Assembly: GCA_002702065.1 (NCBI GenBank)
Contig: NZXX01000001.1
Span: 2,108,001 to 2,172,000 of the forward strand
Length of the DNA: 64,000 nucleotides
Origin: Anaerolineaceae bacterium
GTDB lineage: Bacteria; Chloroflexota; Anaerolineae; Aggregatilineales; Phototrophicaceae
Direction: 5' to 3'
The position numbers and the translations under genes were made by a program. The number at the start of each line of letters is the position of its first letter. The stretch's first letter is position 1. Of the stretch, positions 43,826 through 52,751 are shown piece after piece. The notes below the pieces were generated by a model that worked only from the letters and a program-made list of their open reading frames with translations, did no database searches and was not told the origin of the DNA.

Positions 43826-45153
43826 TGATGATCCGCCTCACTGCCTATTTCGTCATGGTATGCCTGTGCAGTTTGTTCATTCAGCCCGCACAGGCGCAGG
43901 CTGATTATTTTGTGGAAGCCGCTGTCAGCCATTCTGCGCCCTATGTCGGCCAGCAGATCGAGTACAGTTTTCGCCTGTATTCACGTGTTTCCCGCACAAA
44001 CCGCGGGGCGATTGTTGATCCACCATTTGATGGCTTCTGGAAGCAGGAATTCGGCGGCATTCGGCAGTATCAGGCGTCGGTTGAAGGGCAATTTTACGAA
44101 GTAAAAGAGCGTCGCTTCGCTTTATTCCCAACCTATGCCGGTACCGTCACGATTGAACCCACGGCTTTTGTCATCGAAGCGGAACCGGACCGCCCCAGTG
44201 AAGTGCTCTTGACGGAGCCTGTTTTGATAGACGTTCAGCCCGTGCCGGAAACGGAGGCATCAACGACATTTGATGGGGCTGTCGGTTCTCTTGAAATCGA
44301 GCCGACTCTGGATCGACTAACCACGACGACTGGTGAACCGGTACAACTGCGGCTGACAGTACGTGGAAATGGCAATATCGAGCAGCTTCCTGCGCCGGAT
44401 ATGCCAGCATCCGACATCTGGCGCATCTACAACAATCCGGGCACCTATGGTGCCTACGAAACAGAAGATGAGCTTGTGGGCGAAAAGACATTCGAGTGGC
44501 TGCTCACACCCCTGGTATCAGGCCAGCAGACATTGCCAACGATTGCCATTACCTATTTTGATCCCGCCGCTCAGGTCTTCCAGACATTGAGCACGTCCTC
44601 GCTGGTCATTGATGTACAACCCGCCGAAGCGTCGTCTTTAGCAACGGCTGTGCCCGCTGTCGCAGAAGCCCTGCCTTTGAAAACGGTATCGACGAACCCG
44701 GCCCTGCAAAATGTGTTGACTGGTCCTTTGTTCTGGTTGTTCTGGCTGGTACCGCCGATGCTCTTTATCGCAATGTGGTATCGCCAGCGCCAACACCGGC
44801 GTGCGCTTGCTCAGTCGGGTGCGTTCCGGCGCTCTGAGGCGTTAATATACGCTCGCAAAACGTTGAATGCTGCACAGAAAGCATCGCCCGATTCTGCACG
44901 CAAACTGCTGCGTAAGGCCATCATCGAGTATTTTGCCGATAAGACGAATCGTGCGCCCCTGAATATGGAACACGACACCATCCTGTCGATCCTCGAAACG
45001 CAGGCAATCGACCCGGACTTGAAAACGCGTGTCCTCGAATGTCTTCATCAGGCTGACGCCGGGTTGTATGCACCTATACAAGACGAGAACGTTAAGGCAC
45101 TCGCGAATCAGATAACGGCTGCATTGACTGCACTAGATGCACAATGGCGGTAA
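43825..45153 (+). CDS. batD: BatD-like membrane protein
   Basis: Protein of 442 residues with the BatD layout. After a signal peptide (about 1-24, ending AQA) come beta domains that face the periplasm (VEAAVSHSAPYVGQQIEYSFRLY, YAGTVTIEPTAFVIEAE, PVQLRLTVRGNGNIEQLPAPDMPA). A transmembrane segment near residues 301-319 (LTGPLFWLFWLVPPMLFIAMW) is followed by a cytosolic helical tail. ATG 43825 overlaps the preceding stop (GTGATG); GTG 43822 and ATG 43828 are alternatives. The gene overlaps the previous one by one base and nearly abuts batE. Confidence 0.85.
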   Translation: MMIRLTAYFVMVCLCSLFIQPAQAQADYFVEAAVSHSAPYVGQQIEYSFRLYSRVSRTNRGAIVDPPFDGFWKQEFGGIRQYQASVEGQFYEVKERRFALFPTYAGTVTIEPTAFVIEAEPDRPSEVLLTEPVLIDVQPVPETEASTTFDGAVGSLEIEPTLDRLTTTTGEPVQLRLTVRGNGNIEQLPAPDMPASDIWRIYNNPGTYGAYETEDELVGEKTFEWLLTPLVSGQQTLPTIAITYFDPAAQVFQTLSTSSLVIDVQPAEASSLATAVPAVAEALPLKTVSTNPALQNVLTGPLFWLFWLVPPMLFIAMWYRQRQHRRALAQSGAFRRSEALIYARKTLNAAQKASPDSARKLLRKAIIEYFADKTNRAPLNMEHDTILSILETQAIDPDLKTRVLECLHQADAGLYAPIQDENVKALANQITAALTALDAQWR

Positions 45154-45155
45154 CG

Positions 45156-45902
45156 ATGAAAACCATGCTGACTCTCTGCCTGTTGCTCCTTATCATAGCA
45201 GCGCCCCTGGCCGCGCAGACATCATCACATGAAGTTGCAGAACAGGCGAACGCCTTGTACGCAGCAGGGGATTATGAAGGCGCTAAAGACCTGTACGAAA
45301 CGCTTATTTCAAACGGCGTTGCTCAAAGTGCTGTTTATTACAATTTGGGGCATGCCTATCTCAGGCTGGATGACCTCGGTCGGGGGCTGCTCAATTACCG
45401 CCGCGCACACAGCCTGACACCGCGTGACGATGAGATTCGTACGGCTTTGGCCAGGGCGCGTGCCAGCCGCGTAGATATTGAGGGTGATGAGACTTTTCCG
45501 ACTGACAGCCTGGCAGCATTAACCGCGTCTCTGCTGACTATTCATGAATTAAACTGGCTGGTATTGGGCCTATGGGTCGTGTTTTTTGGGCTTGGCAGCA
45601 TCTATGTGATTCAGCGAAGTCCTGTGGCTCGGGGGATGCTTGTGGCTGTCGGTGCTGTGCTCTTATTCACCTTGATGCTATGGCTAAGCCGACTCCATTC
45701 GAGCAGCTTTCGCCCGCCGGCTGTGGTGCTTGCTCCCGTCACACCGGTCATGAGCGGACCGGGTGAAGCCTATCTCCAGATTTATGAACTGCATGCGGCG
45801 GCGGAAATTCACATGCTTTCTGAGCAGGGCAGTTGGGGGCATTTTGCGCTGCCATCGGGGCAGGAAGGATGGATTCAACTTCAGGCCGTTGAAAAAGTGT
45901 AA
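45156..45902 (+). CDS. batE: BatE-like TPR/SH3 protein
   Basis: Last gene of the bat operon, 248 residues. A signal peptide (about 1-21, ending AAQ) precedes two TPR-like units (ALYAAGDYEGAKDLYETLI, VYYNLGHAYLRLDDLGRGLLNYRRA; residues about 30-95). Two transmembrane segments (about 125-148 and 157-178) lead to a C-terminal SH3-type domain (VMSGPGEAYLQIYELHAAAEIHMLSEQGSWGHFALPSGQEGWI). ATG 45156 is preferred; ATG 45144 overlaps the batD end. The SH3 domain may bind peptidoglycan. A weak hairpin lies at 45903-45926 after the stop, without a T tract. Confidence 0.82.
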   Translation: MKTMLTLCLLLLIIAAPLAAQTSSHEVAEQANALYAAGDYEGAKDLYETLISNGVAQSAVYYNLGHAYLRLDDLGRGLLNYRRAHSLTPRDDEIRTALARARASRVDIEGDETFPTDSLAALTASLLTIHELNWLVLGLWVVFFGLGSIYVIQRSPVARGMLVAVGAVLLFTLMLWLSRLHSSSFRPPAVVLAPVTPVMSGPGEAYLQIYELHAAAEIHMLSEQGSWGHFALPSGQEGWIQLQAVEKV

Positions 45903-45939
45903 GGCACGCCACATAAGCGACGTGCCCTGGTTGACAGTC

Positions 45940-46797
45940 TTATTTCAGCAATTCGGGGATTTGCTCTGGATTTTCAGCCACGCGCACACCCGCCGCGCGC
46001 AATGCTTCAATCTTCTCGGCGGCTGTTCCTTCACCACCTTCAACAATCGCGCCCGCATGGCCCATACGCGTTCCTTCGGGGGCACTGGCACCCGCGATAA
46101 AGGCGGCCACCGGCTTGGTCATGTTGGCTTTGATAAACTCAGCCGCGTCGATTTCTGCGCGACCGCCGATTTCACCCAGCAGCGCAATCTTCTCGGTTTG
46201 GGGGTCATCTTCGAACATTTGCAGCACATCCACAAATGTCGTCCCGATAATAGGATCGCCGCCAATACCGACACAAGTGGTCTGTCCCATGCCTGCCTGC
46301 GTCAGCGCATAGACCACTTCATAGGTTAAGGTACCGCTCTTCGAGACAACGCCAACGTTGCCGGGCGTGGTGATGTAACCAGGCATAATGCCAACGCTGC
46401 CGATTCCGGGGGCCAGAATGCCGGGGCAGTTGGGGCCGATCAGACGGCTGCCCGATTTTTTGACGTGATGATAAACCTTCATCATGTCATGAACCGGGAT
46501 GTATTCGGGCAGGCAGATAATCAGTTCGATGCCTGCGTTCGCCGCTTCATAGATCGCGTCTGGCGCAAATGGGGCCGGTACCGCAATCCAGCTGACATTG
46601 GCGCCGGTTACTTCAACCGCTTTTTCCACCGTGTCAAAAACCGGTTTGCCGTCGAACCACTCGCCGCCTTTGCCGGGTGTGACACCACCGACAATATTCG
46701 TGCCGTATTCGATCATCTTGCGGGTGTGAAAACTGCCTTCACGCCCGGTAATACCCTGAATGATGACTTTGGAGTTTTCGTTCAAGAGTATCGCCAT
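45940..46797 (-). CDS. sucD: Succinyl-CoA synthetase (ADP-forming), alpha subunit
   Basis: Catalytic alpha subunit, 285 residues, which forms a phospho-His intermediate while making succinate and ATP (or GTP) from succinyl-CoA. CoA-binding Rossmann domain [14 protein letters not shown] near residue 15, [11 protein letters not shown] near residue 123, and the phosphohistidine loop [16 protein letters not shown] near residue 242. It lies 2 bases downstream of sucC on the same strand. It is a member of the TCA cycle; the other TCA genes are elsewhere. Confidence 0.97.
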   Translation of the reverse strand: MAILLNENSKVIIQGITGREGSFHTRKMIEYGTNIVGGVTPGKGGEWFDGKPVFDTVEKAVEVTGANVSWIAVPAPFAPDAIYEAANAGIELIICLPEYIPVHDMMKVYHHVKKSGSRLIGPNCPGILAPGIGSVGIMPGYITTPGNVGVVSKSGTLTYEVVYALTQAGMGQTTCVGIGGDPIIGTTFVDVLQMFEDDPQTEKIALLGEIGGRAEIDAAEFIKANMTKPVAAFIAGASAPEGTRMGHAGAIVEGGEGTAAEKIEALRAAGVRVAENPEQIPELLK

Positions 46798-46799
46798 GT

Positions 46800-47960
46800 C
46801 TACATTGCTCCCTTCACCGCGTCAACGGCTTTTTGTGCCGCTTCGGTGAGTGTTGCGGCTGTAATGACATTTGGAATCTGTGCGGAATCGAGGATCGCAC
46901 GGCCTTCTTCAGCGTTGGTACCTTGCAGGCGCACAATCATGGGCACGTCCGGCTGCACTTCCTTATACGCTTCGATAACACCACGTGCCACTTCATCGCC
47001 ACGGGTGATACCACCGAAGATATTCAGCAGCACGGATTTGACATTGGGGTCCGACAAAATAATCCGCAGTGCGGCAGATACCTGCTCGGCCTTTGCGCCG
47101 CCGCCAATGTCGAGGAAATTGGCCGGGCCGATGCCGAATTCCTTGCCGTAGAGCTGGGTCATATCCATCGTCGTCATTGCCAGACCAGCGCCATTTACCA
47201 TGCAGCCGATCTGACCATCGAGCTTGACATAGCTGATGCCCGCCTCGCGGGCCATGGTTTCCGCTTCCGGTTCGGCATCTGTATCGCGCTGTGCGGCCAG
47301 CTTCTTCTGGCGAGCGAGGGCGTTGTCGTCAATCGACATCTTCCCGTCAAGGGCGATCAGTTCACCTTCTTCGGTAATCACAAGGGGGTTAATTTCGGCG
47401 AGAACAGCATCGCTCTCGATAAAGCACTGGTACAGGCCCTGTGCAATTTTCGAAAACGCGCGCCAGTGTTCACGGGGCAGGTCGATGCCCAGAGCTACCT
47501 GGACCAGTTGATAGCTATACAGGCCCATGAACGGATCGATATGTTCGCGGATAATGGCTTCGGGGTTCGTACGGTTGACTTCCTCAATCTCGACGCCGCC
47601 TTCGGACGATGCCATCAGAACCGGTTTGGCGGCTCCGCGATCGTTGGTGATCCCCAGGTAAATTTCTTTGGCGATGTTGGCTGCTGGATCGACCAGAACC
47701 TTATGCACCTCATGGCCTTTGATATCCATCCCCAGAATTTCCTGGGCGAGGTCACGTGCTTCTTCAGGCGATTTCGCCAGCTTGATGCCGCCAGCCTTGC
47801 CACGGCCACCCACCAGGACCTGCGATTTAACAACGACCTTGCCGCCCAATTCCTGAGCGATCTGAAAAACCTCTTCGGGCGTACTGGCGACCTTGCCCTG
47901 CGGTATCGGAATACCGTACAAGGCAAAATGCGCCTTTGATTGATACTCGTGCAGATTCAA
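46800..47960 (-). CDS. sucC: Succinyl-CoA synthetase, beta subunit
   Basis: ATP-grasp beta subunit, 386 residues, that binds nucleotide and stabilises the phosphorylated alpha subunit. N-terminal [23 protein letters not shown]-grasp segments [17 protein letters not shown] near residue 41 and [27 protein letters not shown] near residue 190, and the [13 protein letters not shown] / [17 protein letters not shown]-terminal domain. First gene of the sucCD pair (2-base gap). About 78 bases separate it from the DUF503 gene, which lies upstream on the same strand. Confidence 0.97.
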   Translation of the reverse strand: MNLHEYQSKAHFALYGIPIPQGKVASTPEEVFQIAQELGGKVVVKSQVLVGGRGKAGGIKLAKSPEEARDLAQEILGMDIKGHEVHKVLVDPAANIAKEIYLGITNDRGAAKPVLMASSEGGVEIEEVNRTNPEAIIREHIDPFMGLYSYQLVQVALGIDLPREHWRAFSKIAQGLYQCFIESDAVLAEINPLVITEEGELIALDGKMSIDDNALARQKKLAAQRDTDAEPEAETMAREAGISYVKLDGQIGCMVNGAGLAMTTMDMTQLYGKEFGIGPANFLDIGGGAKAEQVSAALRIILSDPNVKSVLLNIFGGITRGDEVARGVIEAYKEVQPDVPMIVRLQGTNAEEGRAILDSAQIPNVITAATLTEAAQKAVDAVKGAM

Positions 47961-48038
47961 TGCTTACCTCTCTTGACTGACTTTGACGGATAAGATCCCA
48001 TGCAGTATAACGCCGTTTCACGCATACGTGTACCAGGA

Positions 48039-48326
48039 CTAGCTGATGATTTCACTTGTATGATTGACAATCATCAATTGAGGGTAATTGTCTTCAATCC
48101 AGTGTATGGCGTTGTTCATAATCTGGTCTGCGTGCCTGGTCGAGTTGGTGACCGTCGCAACACCAATGACCGCAGATTGCCACACATCCTGCTTGTCGAC
48201 TTCGGCAGCAGCCACATTAAATGTGTTCCTCAGACGTGCAAGCAGCGATTTGAGGACGCTCCGTTTTTCCTTTAACGATCGAACTTCGGGCAGATACAGA
48301 TCGAGTTCCAGTGCGCCAATGATCAT
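48039..48326 (-). CDS. DUF503 (YlxP-like) protein
   Basis: Small protein of 95 residues. The N-terminus MIIGALELDLYLPEVRSLKEKRSVLKSL matches the DUF503/YlxP family, whose members are often next to translation genes such as rbfA; the exact role is not settled. The annotated start at 48326 gives the family length, while the reading frame is open to 48389. No strong Shine-Dalgarno is seen. It diverges from the response-regulator gene and lies upstream of sucC on the same strand. Confidence 0.85.
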   Translation of the reverse strand: MIIGALELDLYLPEVRSLKEKRSVLKSLLARLRNTFNVAAAEVDKQDVWQSAVIGVATVTNSTRHADQIMNNAIHWIEDNYPQLMIVNHTSEIIS

Positions 48327-48468
48327 GATTTTATTATGGTGATGTGTTTTGAGATTATATGGACAGAGACAGCGTCCAGTATACCGCAATCCTGACGAAG
48401 TTTGGACAATTAAGATCGTGTGAAAGTATGGTAGAGTTAAAGTTAGTTTCGACTAATGGAGAAGGTGG

Positions 48469-48861
48469 ATGGACAACCCTCGTACCCGTGTGTTGTACGT
48501 AGAGGATGAGCCGGATATTGCCGACCTTATTCGCTTCATCTTGGGACGCCAGGGTTTCGAAGTTTTGGGTGCTTCCAGCGGAGAGGAGGCGCTGCATCTG
48601 ATCGAACGTTTCATGCCAGATATCATCCTGCTGGACCTGATGATGCCGGATATGGATGGCTGGAATGTTTATCAGCTGATGAAGGCCAACCCGGACACCT
48701 GTCACATTCCTGTGATTGTCGTCACGTCCAAGGTTCGCAGCGTCGACAAGATGCTCGCATTGGATGTCGCTGGCGTTCAGGGATACATTGCCAAGCCTTT
48801 TCATCCGGCCACGCTGATTAGCAGCATTCACGATGTGCTGGTCAAAGACGTCGAACAATAG
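48469..48861 (+). CDS. CheY-like single-domain response regulator
   Basis: Stand-alone receiver of 130 residues. Acidic pocket Glu-Asp in LYVEDEPDIA (Glu12-Asp13), phospho-acceptor Asp56 in IILLDLMMPDMDG, Thr in VVTSK (about residue 86) and Lys in YIAKPFHP (about residue 109). No output domain and no cognate histidine kinase lie within the window, so signalling must be to an unlinked partner. The GGAGAAGG leader is strong. The LysM operon begins 121 bases later with its own promoter. Confidence 0.93.
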   Translation: MDNPRTRVLYVEDEPDIADLIRFILGRQGFEVLGASSGEEALHLIERFMPDIILLDLMMPDMDGWNVYQLMKANPDTCHIPVIVVTSKVRSVDKMLALDVAGVQGYIAKPFHPATLISSIHDVLVKDVEQ

Positions 48862-48910
48862 CCTGATGTGCCTGTTTTAGGGGGATTTGCTGAAACAAGT
48901 ACCATTTCAT

Positions 48911-48939
48911 TTGGCTTGTGGAAAGAAGCAGCATATACT
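48911..48939 (+). promoter_or_regulatory. Sigma70-type promoter of the LysM-M23-GH31 operon
   Basis: TTGGCT (48911-48916) and TATACT (48934-48939) with an exact 17-base spacer, 43 bases before the ATG at 48983. Shine-Dalgarno GGGAG is downstream. Confidence 0.65.
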
Positions 48940-48982
48940 CTAAAACTAGTTAGCGGCACAAACCTGACATTCGGGAGTCCTG

Positions 48983-50824
48983 ATGAAAAAATATCCTATT
49001 CATCATGCAGTGTTGTTGCTCTGTGCATTGCTGCTTGTTGTCTTTCCGGCAAATGCGCAAAGCGAAAATCTACTCCAAAACCCGGGGTTCGAAGCGCCAT
49101 TCCAAACACTTGATGGCGACCCGCCACGTCAGGTGGCTGAAGGCTGGACCCCCTGGCATGTCCCGGCAGCGCCAGATGCACCCAGCTATGCCAATCGACA
49201 GCCAGAATATGAGCCTGCCGCGCCGGATACATCCCGCATTCTGGAAGGCGAGAATGCACAACTGCTCCGATCATTTTTTGCCACGCATGAGGGTGGCGTC
49301 TATCAGCAGGTGAGTGGTGTCAGTGCTGGTACGACGCTGACTTTCCGTGTTTCGGCCTACGTGTGGTCCAACACATTCGACAATGTGGACGCCAGCGAGG
49401 AAGATGGTGATGTGTTTGTCCAGGTCGGCATTGACCCGACTGGTGGCACGGATCCTCAAAGCTCGGACATTGTCTGGTCAGAGGCCGGTATCGAACAATA
49501 CGACGCGTATAACGAATATGCGGTAGAAGCCGAAGCGACCGGCGACACAGTTACGGTGTTCGTGCGGACGACAATCGGTGTGCCAGTCAAAAATAGTCAC
49601 ATCTATCTGGATGCGGCTTCGTTAGCTGCGGGTGATGTCGTCATGACAGAAGAACCCGCTGAAACCGAAACACTTGAGCCCACCGTAGAAACTGAAGAAC
49701 CAACAGAAACCGAAGTGGTCGCGACTGAAGAAACCGATGAACCAGTTGAGACTGAGGTTGTGGTGCCGACTGTCGAAGAAGCGACCGAAGGGCCGGACGA
49801 GTTCGAACAGACAGCGACGGCCATCATTGCCGAGGCAACGCAGACGGCTGTGGCCAATGAGACAGCGACTGCGGATGTTCCGACAGAAACTGAGACCAGC
49901 GAGCCAACCGCTACAGAAACAGAAACCGCTACGGAACCGGCTGAAACGGATACCGTCGAGCCTGCGACCGAAACACCAACAGGCCCTGATCCATTACAGC
50001 AGACAGCGACAGCCTTGATTTCGATCGCTACAGAAACGGCCAGCGCTGCTCTGACGTCGACAGCGGATGTTCCGTCAGCCACCGAGACAGACGACCCGAT
50101 TTTCCTCACGGCGACAGCCATTATCGACGCCCAGACAGCGACTGCTCAGGTAACAGTCACAGCGACCGTGGAAGAATCCGAGATTACCGCCACACCAACT
50201 ACCTCGTCCATCGATGAGATGTTCCCGTACACCATCACCCATACCGTGCAAAGCGGAGAGACTGTAGCCATTCTGGCGCAACGTTATGGCAGCACGATCG
50301 AGGCCATTGATGAGGCCAATAGTCTGAATGGGGACTATCTGTTGCAGGTGGGGCAGGAGTTGATCATCCCGGTTCGCGAACTGACGACGCCAGAGCCAAC
50401 CGGCACGTCTGCACCGGTGGTCACGGCTACACCTATTCCGACCACACCGGTACCTGTTACGCAGACCATCTACATTGTCCAGCGTGGTGATTCCTTGTCC
50501 CGGATTGCGCGGCAGTTTGATACTACCGTCAATGCGTTGGCGCAGTTAAACGGCATTGTTAATATCAACCGCATTCAGGTGGGGCAGCGTCTGCGTATTC
50601 CGGGCGTGCCAACACCGGTACCGCCAGCGCCACAGCCGACGGTCGCACCGCCGCAACAGGGTGGCAGTAATCCGCCACCCCAGGCCACTTATATTGTGCG
50701 TCCGGGAGACTCGCTGTATCGTATTTCGCTGCTTTATGGCGTGTCAATTGCCCGCATCGCACAGGCGAATAACCTGGTCAATCTTAACCGGATTTATGTT
50801 GGGCAATCACTGGTCATACCATGA
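48983..50824 (+). CDS. Secreted triple-LysM protein with Thr/Glu-rich stalk
   Basis: Exported cell-wall-binding protein of 613 residues. A signal peptide (about 1-25, ending ANAQ) precedes a jelly-roll-like carbohydrate-binding domain (about 28-212, LLQNPGFEAPFQTLDGD). A Thr/Glu/Ala-rich stalk follows (about 215-405), including a three-fold repeat (see the separate repeat entry). Then come three LysM domains (about residues 413-464, 490-536 and 570-613; YTITHTVQSGETVAILAQRYG, YIVQRGDSLSRIARQF, YIVRPGDSLYRISLLYG). LysM domains bind peptidoglycan or chitin. Stop and DUF192 start overlap (ATGA). No catalytic domain seen. Confidence 0.85.
   Translation: MKKYPIHHAVLLLCALLLVVFPANAQSENLLQNPGFEAPFQTLDGDPPRQVAEGWTPWHVPAAPDAPSYANRQPEYEPAAPDTSRILEGENAQLLRSFFATHEGGVYQQVSGVSAGTTLTFRVSAYVWSNTFDNVDASEEDGDVFVQVGIDPTGGTDPQSSDIVWSEAGIEQYDAYNEYAVEAEATGDTVTVFVRTTIGVPVKNSHIYLDAASLAAGDVVMTEEPAETETLEPTVETEEPTETEVVATEETDEPVETEVVVPTVEEATEGPDEFEQTATAIIAEATQTAVANETATADVPTETETSEPTATETETATEPAETDTVEPATETPTGPDPLQQTATALISIATETASAALTSTADVPSATETDDPIFLTATAIIDAQTATAQVTVTATVEESEITATPTTSSIDEMFPYTITHTVQSGETVAILAQRYGSTIEAIDEANSLNGDYLLQVGQELIIPVRELTTPEPTGTSAPVVTATPIPTTPVPVTQTIYIVQRGDSLSRIARQFDTTVNALAQLNGIVNINRIQVGQRLRIPGVPTPVPPAPQPTVAPPQQGGSNPPPQATYIVRPGDSLYRISLLYGVSIARIAQANNLVNLNRIYVGQSLVIP
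49802..50146 (+). repeat. Three-copy degenerate protein-level repeat in the LysM stalk
   Basis: Within the stalk, the pattern x-TATAII-x-x-x-T-x-TA occurs three times: FEQTATAIIAEATQTA (from 49802), LQQTATALISIATETA (from about 49993) and FLTATAIIDAQTATA (from about 50101). Spacing is about 190 then 107 bases. The DNA copies (ACAGCGACGGCC, ACAGCGACAGCC) show this is an in-frame repeat. Confidence 0.55.
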
Positions 50825-51195
50825 GTGCGGACTGGCGAATTTTGCGAAATGCCGGCACAGGTGAAGTCGTTCTGGAACGTGTCAAATGGTGTGCCAGCTA
50901 CTGGTGTCACCTGAAGGGGTTGCAATTTGTCCCGAGATTGCCAGAAAATGAGGGCCTGCTCTTCGTGACATCAAGCGAAGGGCGGGTCCATACAACCATC
51001 CACATGTTCTTTATGTTTTTTAGCATTGCAGTTGTCTGGCTGGATCAGTCCGGCAAGGTTGTGGACAAGCAGTTTGCCAAACCTTGGCGGCCCGCCTATG
51101 CACCCTCAGCCCCAGCTCAATATTATATTGAGGCCAATCCGTCGCTGCTTGAGCGAGTTCATGTTGGCGACATACTTCGCTTTGATGAGGCCTGA
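50821..51195 (+). CDS. DUF192-family protein
   Basis: Protein of 124 residues of the DUF192 (COG1430) family, whose function is unknown. The typical core is AKWCAS..GLQFVPRLPENEGLLFV here, with SSEGRVHTTIHMFFMFFSIAVVWLDQSGKVVDK following the family pattern of a conserved His-x-Phe/Trp strand; the remaining part is PAQYYIEANPSLLERVHVGD. It has no signal peptide, although many DUF192 proteins do. It overlaps the LysM gene by 4 bases and lies 2 bases before the LysM/M23 gene, so it is in the envelope operon. Confidence 0.75.
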   Translation: MSADWRILRNAGTGEVVLERVKWCASYWCHLKGLQFVPRLPENEGLLFVTSSEGRVHTTIHMFFMFFSIAVVWLDQSGKVVDKQFAKPWRPAYAPSAPAQYYIEANPSLLERVHVGDILRFDEA

Positions 51196-51197
51196 AA

Positions 51198-52742
51198 ATG
51201 AAGTATGTGCGGTACGCCAGATATGTGCTGCTGGCTCTTGTTATCGCGATGTATGTTCGCGGTGTCGCTCAGGAAACGCCAGAGGGCGTCACCATTCACG
51301 TCATCCAGCGCGGCGAAACGCTCTATTCGATTGCAATCAGTTATGGTGTGCGGGTCAATGACCTGGCACGCCTGAACGGTATCGTCAACGTCGGCAATAT
51401 TCAGATCGGACAGCGGTTATTGGTGCCAACGGGTGAGGTGGACCGACCCTCTGTCCCCGATACCCACGTGGTTCAGCCCGGCGAAACGCTCCGCAGCATT
51501 GCGAATTTCTATGGCCTGTCCATGGAAGACGTGGCTGTGATGAACGAAATAGCCAATCCGAACACGATCTATGTGGGGCAGAAGATTCGCTTGCTGGCAG
51601 ATTCTACACCACAAGCGACGGCGGAAGTCGTCGAAACAGCCAACGCCCCCGCAGAAACGGTACCACCGGCGACCCCAGACACACAAATCGTACCTACGCC
51701 GACGACCGAACCAGTCATCCCTACGGAAACTCCACCAACCGCAGCGCCCGAAGAAAGCAGCAATCTGGTCCATGTGGTCCAGCGCGGCGAGACGTTGTTT
51801 CGCATTGCTCAGCAATATGGACAGACGGTGAATGACTTGACGCGCGCCAACAGTATCGGCGACCCGACTTTGATTTATGCCGGGCAGCGCCTGATTATTC
51901 CGGGGTATGAAGCGCCAGAAGTGGCGGTGGACCTGCCGACGCCGTTCACCAGTATTGATGTCACGCCGCAGACCCTGGTCGAAGGCAAAACGGTCCGATT
52001 CCGGGTTTCAACGGCTGTTCCCACCTTGATCAGCGGTGTATTTCTGGGGCGCGAACTTTCGATCGGCTCTGATGAAACCCACACACTGCACACGATTCTT
52101 CAGGGTATACCGTTATTTACCGAGCCTGGTGTTTACCCGCTTGAACTGGTTGCCGTCGGCATGGATAATGGCGAAACAGCAGGCTATTCGCTCAACGTGC
52201 AGATTGTCGCCGGGCCGTATGGCAGGGAGTATATTCGACTGCTGGCCGGGCGCGACGGGCTGCTTGATCCGGCAGTGGAGCAGGCTGAACTGACATTGCT
52301 GGAGAATGTAACCCGACCATTTACCGAACCCCGTTATTTTGAGGGGCAAATGGGGCTGCCAGCCGCAGCGACGATCATTTCGCCATTCGGCACACGCCGC
52401 AGCTACAATGGCGGACCATTCGACCGATTTCACAGCGGTACAGACTTCGCTGGTGCACCGGGGACACCGATCATCGCAACTGCGCCCGGACGCGTGGTTC
52501 TGGCAGATACCCTGAATGTGCGCGGCCTCGCAACCGTTATTGATCATGGTTGGGGCATATACACCGGATACTGGCACCAGTCTCAGCAGAATGTTCAGGT
52601 AGGTGACGTGGTCACGACCGGGCAGGTCATTGGCACCATTGGCTCTACGGGGCGCGTCACGGGCGCACATTTGCACTGGGAACTGTGGGTTGGCGGCGTA
52701 CCGGTGGACCCTATGCAATGGGTACAGTTCGCATTTCTCTAA
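51198..52742 (+). CDS. LysM-M23 peptidase (murein endopeptidase-like)
   Basis: Secreted hydrolase, 514 residues. Signal peptide (about 1-24, ending GVAQE), three LysM domains (about 32-79, 91-137 and 190-236: HVIQRGETLYSIAISYG, HVVQPGETLRSIANFYG, VHVVQRGETLFRIAQQYG), a beta linker region, and an M23 domain (about 385-514). Zinc ligands expected for M23 are present: His-Asp in HSGTDF and the HLHWE motif (His-x-His) near residue 495. These suggest peptide-crosslink cleavage. GAGG lies upstream of the ATG. GH31 follows 9 bases after the stop. Confidence 0.9.
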   Translation: MKYVRYARYVLLALVIAMYVRGVAQETPEGVTIHVIQRGETLYSIAISYGVRVNDLARLNGIVNVGNIQIGQRLLVPTGEVDRPSVPDTHVVQPGETLRSIANFYGLSMEDVAVMNEIANPNTIYVGQKIRLLADSTPQATAEVVETANAPAETVPPATPDTQIVPTPTTEPVIPTETPPTAAPEESSNLVHVVQRGETLFRIAQQYGQTVNDLTRANSIGDPTLIYAGQRLIIPGYEAPEVAVDLPTPFTSIDVTPQTLVEGKTVRFRVSTAVPTLISGVFLGRELSIGSDETHTLHTILQGIPLFTEPGVYPLELVAVGMDNGETAGYSLNVQIVAGPYGREYIRLLAGRDGLLDPAVEQAELTLLENVTRPFTEPRYFEGQMGLPAAATIISPFGTRRSYNGGPFDRFHSGTDFAGAPGTPIIATAPGRVVLADTLNVRGLATVIDHGWGIYTGYWHQSQQNVQVGDVVTTGQVIGTIGSTGRVTGAHLHWELWVGGVPVDPMQWVQFAFL

Positions 52743-52751
52743 AGGCAAATT

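Noticed and set aside
45903..45926. Hairpin GGCACG-12-CGTGCC after batE
   Set aside because: Only 6 base pairs, a 12-base loop and no T run on either strand, so it is not called as a terminator.
46833..47939. Long open frame (368 codons) antisense to sucC
   Set aside because: Mirror of codon bias in sucC; the sense gene is unambiguous and the antisense product resembles no fold.
49603..50121. Minus-strand Val/Ser-rich frame of 172 codons
   Set aside because: Antisense of the Thr/Glu-rich stalk of the LysM protein; repetitive composition explains the open frame.
49802..50146. Possible CRISPR-like repeat array
   Set aside because: Repeats are in frame, degenerate and encode protein; spacing is irregular (about 190 and 107 bases), so it is a coding repeat.
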